Both the position numbers and the translations under genes were made by a program. Shown here in pieces: positions 63,927-64,000 of a stretch of 64,000 nt of DNA (positions are counted from its first letter, which is position 1; the number at the start of each line of letters is the position of its first letter). This DNA comes from Thermoplasmatales archaeon I-plasma (GTDB lineage: Archaea; Thermoplasmatota; Thermoplasmata; Thermoplasmatales; GCA-001856825): assembly GCA_001856825.1 (NCBI GenBank), contig ATMD01000004.1:255919-319918 (forward strand). Reading direction: 5' to 3'. Below the pieces are notes generated by a model, which searched no databases, had not been told where the DNA came from, and saw nothing but the letters and a program-made list of their open reading frames with translations.

Positions 63927-63938
63927 GCTAAAGCTATC

Positions 63939-63945
63939 TTTTTTT
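63939..63945 (+). terminator. T-run after the TPR gene
   Basis: Seven T residues about 12 bases after the TPR stop, preceded by AAAGCTA; the usual form of an archaeal terminator. Confidence 0.45.
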
Positions 63946-64000
63946 CTTAAAATTTTCAAAGCGAAAATGTTGTACATACTAGGGTAGATAATCATTATAA

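Overview
The window looks like a piece of a Thermoplasmata-type (Thermoplasmatales-like) euryarchaeal chromosome. The evidence is an archaeal 16S rRNA gene standing alone with no 23S, 5S or tRNA beside it; archaeal information-processing genes (Hel308, PolD small subunit, RadA, aIF1A, aIF2-alpha, NMD3, Nop10, Cbf5, PAC2); an archaeal ribosomal-protein super-operon without L34e and L14e near cmk/cbf5; a XerA recombinase; and a class II ribonucleotide reductase. Many first genes of a unit have a TATA-like box 23-30 nt before the start codon, as for leaderless mRNAs. Downstream genes in operons usually have GGTGA/GGAGG sites and ATGA or TTGA overlaps. GTG and TTG starts are common. I saw no CRISPR array, insertion sequence, prophage or tRNA gene.

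Layout. 1-9 kb: end of Hel308, endonuclease IV, a 2-oxoacid:ferredoxin oxidoreductase pair (minus), then a stand-alone RAM domain, a small membrane protein, the GMP synthase ATPase subunit and a PIN-ATPase-KH protein (plus). 8.3-11.5 kb: a glycosylation-site-rich surface protein facing a double winged-helix regulator with a mini membrane protein, then Elp3. 11.7-18.1 kb: aIF1A-Rio1-Dim2-like KH, DUF99, PolD small subunit, isoaspartyl methyltransferase, RadA, GAPDH. 18.3-20.6 kb: solitary 16S rRNA on the minus strand, bracketed by a perfect 14-bp processing-stem repeat. 20.5-28.3 kb: TatA, a crotonase, a decayed ORF, TatC, PyrF, both subunits of an aconitase-X type dehydratase (small subunit fused to a Nudix domain broken by two frameshifts), AsnRS, an eight-cysteine mini-protein, NMD3. 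28.4-36.9 kb: IleRS, L44e-S27e-aIF2-alpha-Nop10-PAC2, an ArsR-Acr3 arsenite module, a cation/proton antiporter. 36.9-52.8 kb: one long minus-strand operon from L3 to Cbf5 with SUI1, Rpp29, SecY, Adk, DUF106 and Cmk. 52.9-64 kb: a SHOCT membrane protein beside a membrane-anchored winged-helix protein, NrdJ, a regulator, RpiA, XerA, acyl-CoA dehydrogenase, metallo-beta-lactamase-fold hydrolase, PurM/HypE-like protein, QueG-like iron-sulfur protein, an unknown protein and a TPR protein.

Things most worth a second look: (a) the essential L5 gene is split by one apparent single-base insertion, and two more such insertions split the Nudix domain, so either the assembly has homopolymer errors or these genes are really broken; (b) cbf5 and a 40-residue membrane mini-ORF both lack any ATG, GTG or TTG start, and both have an in-frame ATA at the expected place; (c) an aconitase-X pair with a Nudix fusion, pointing to the phosphomevalonate-dehydratase branch of isoprenoid synthesis; (d) two separate gene pairs that put winged-helix regulators together with small membrane proteins, candidates for membrane-coupled transcription control.
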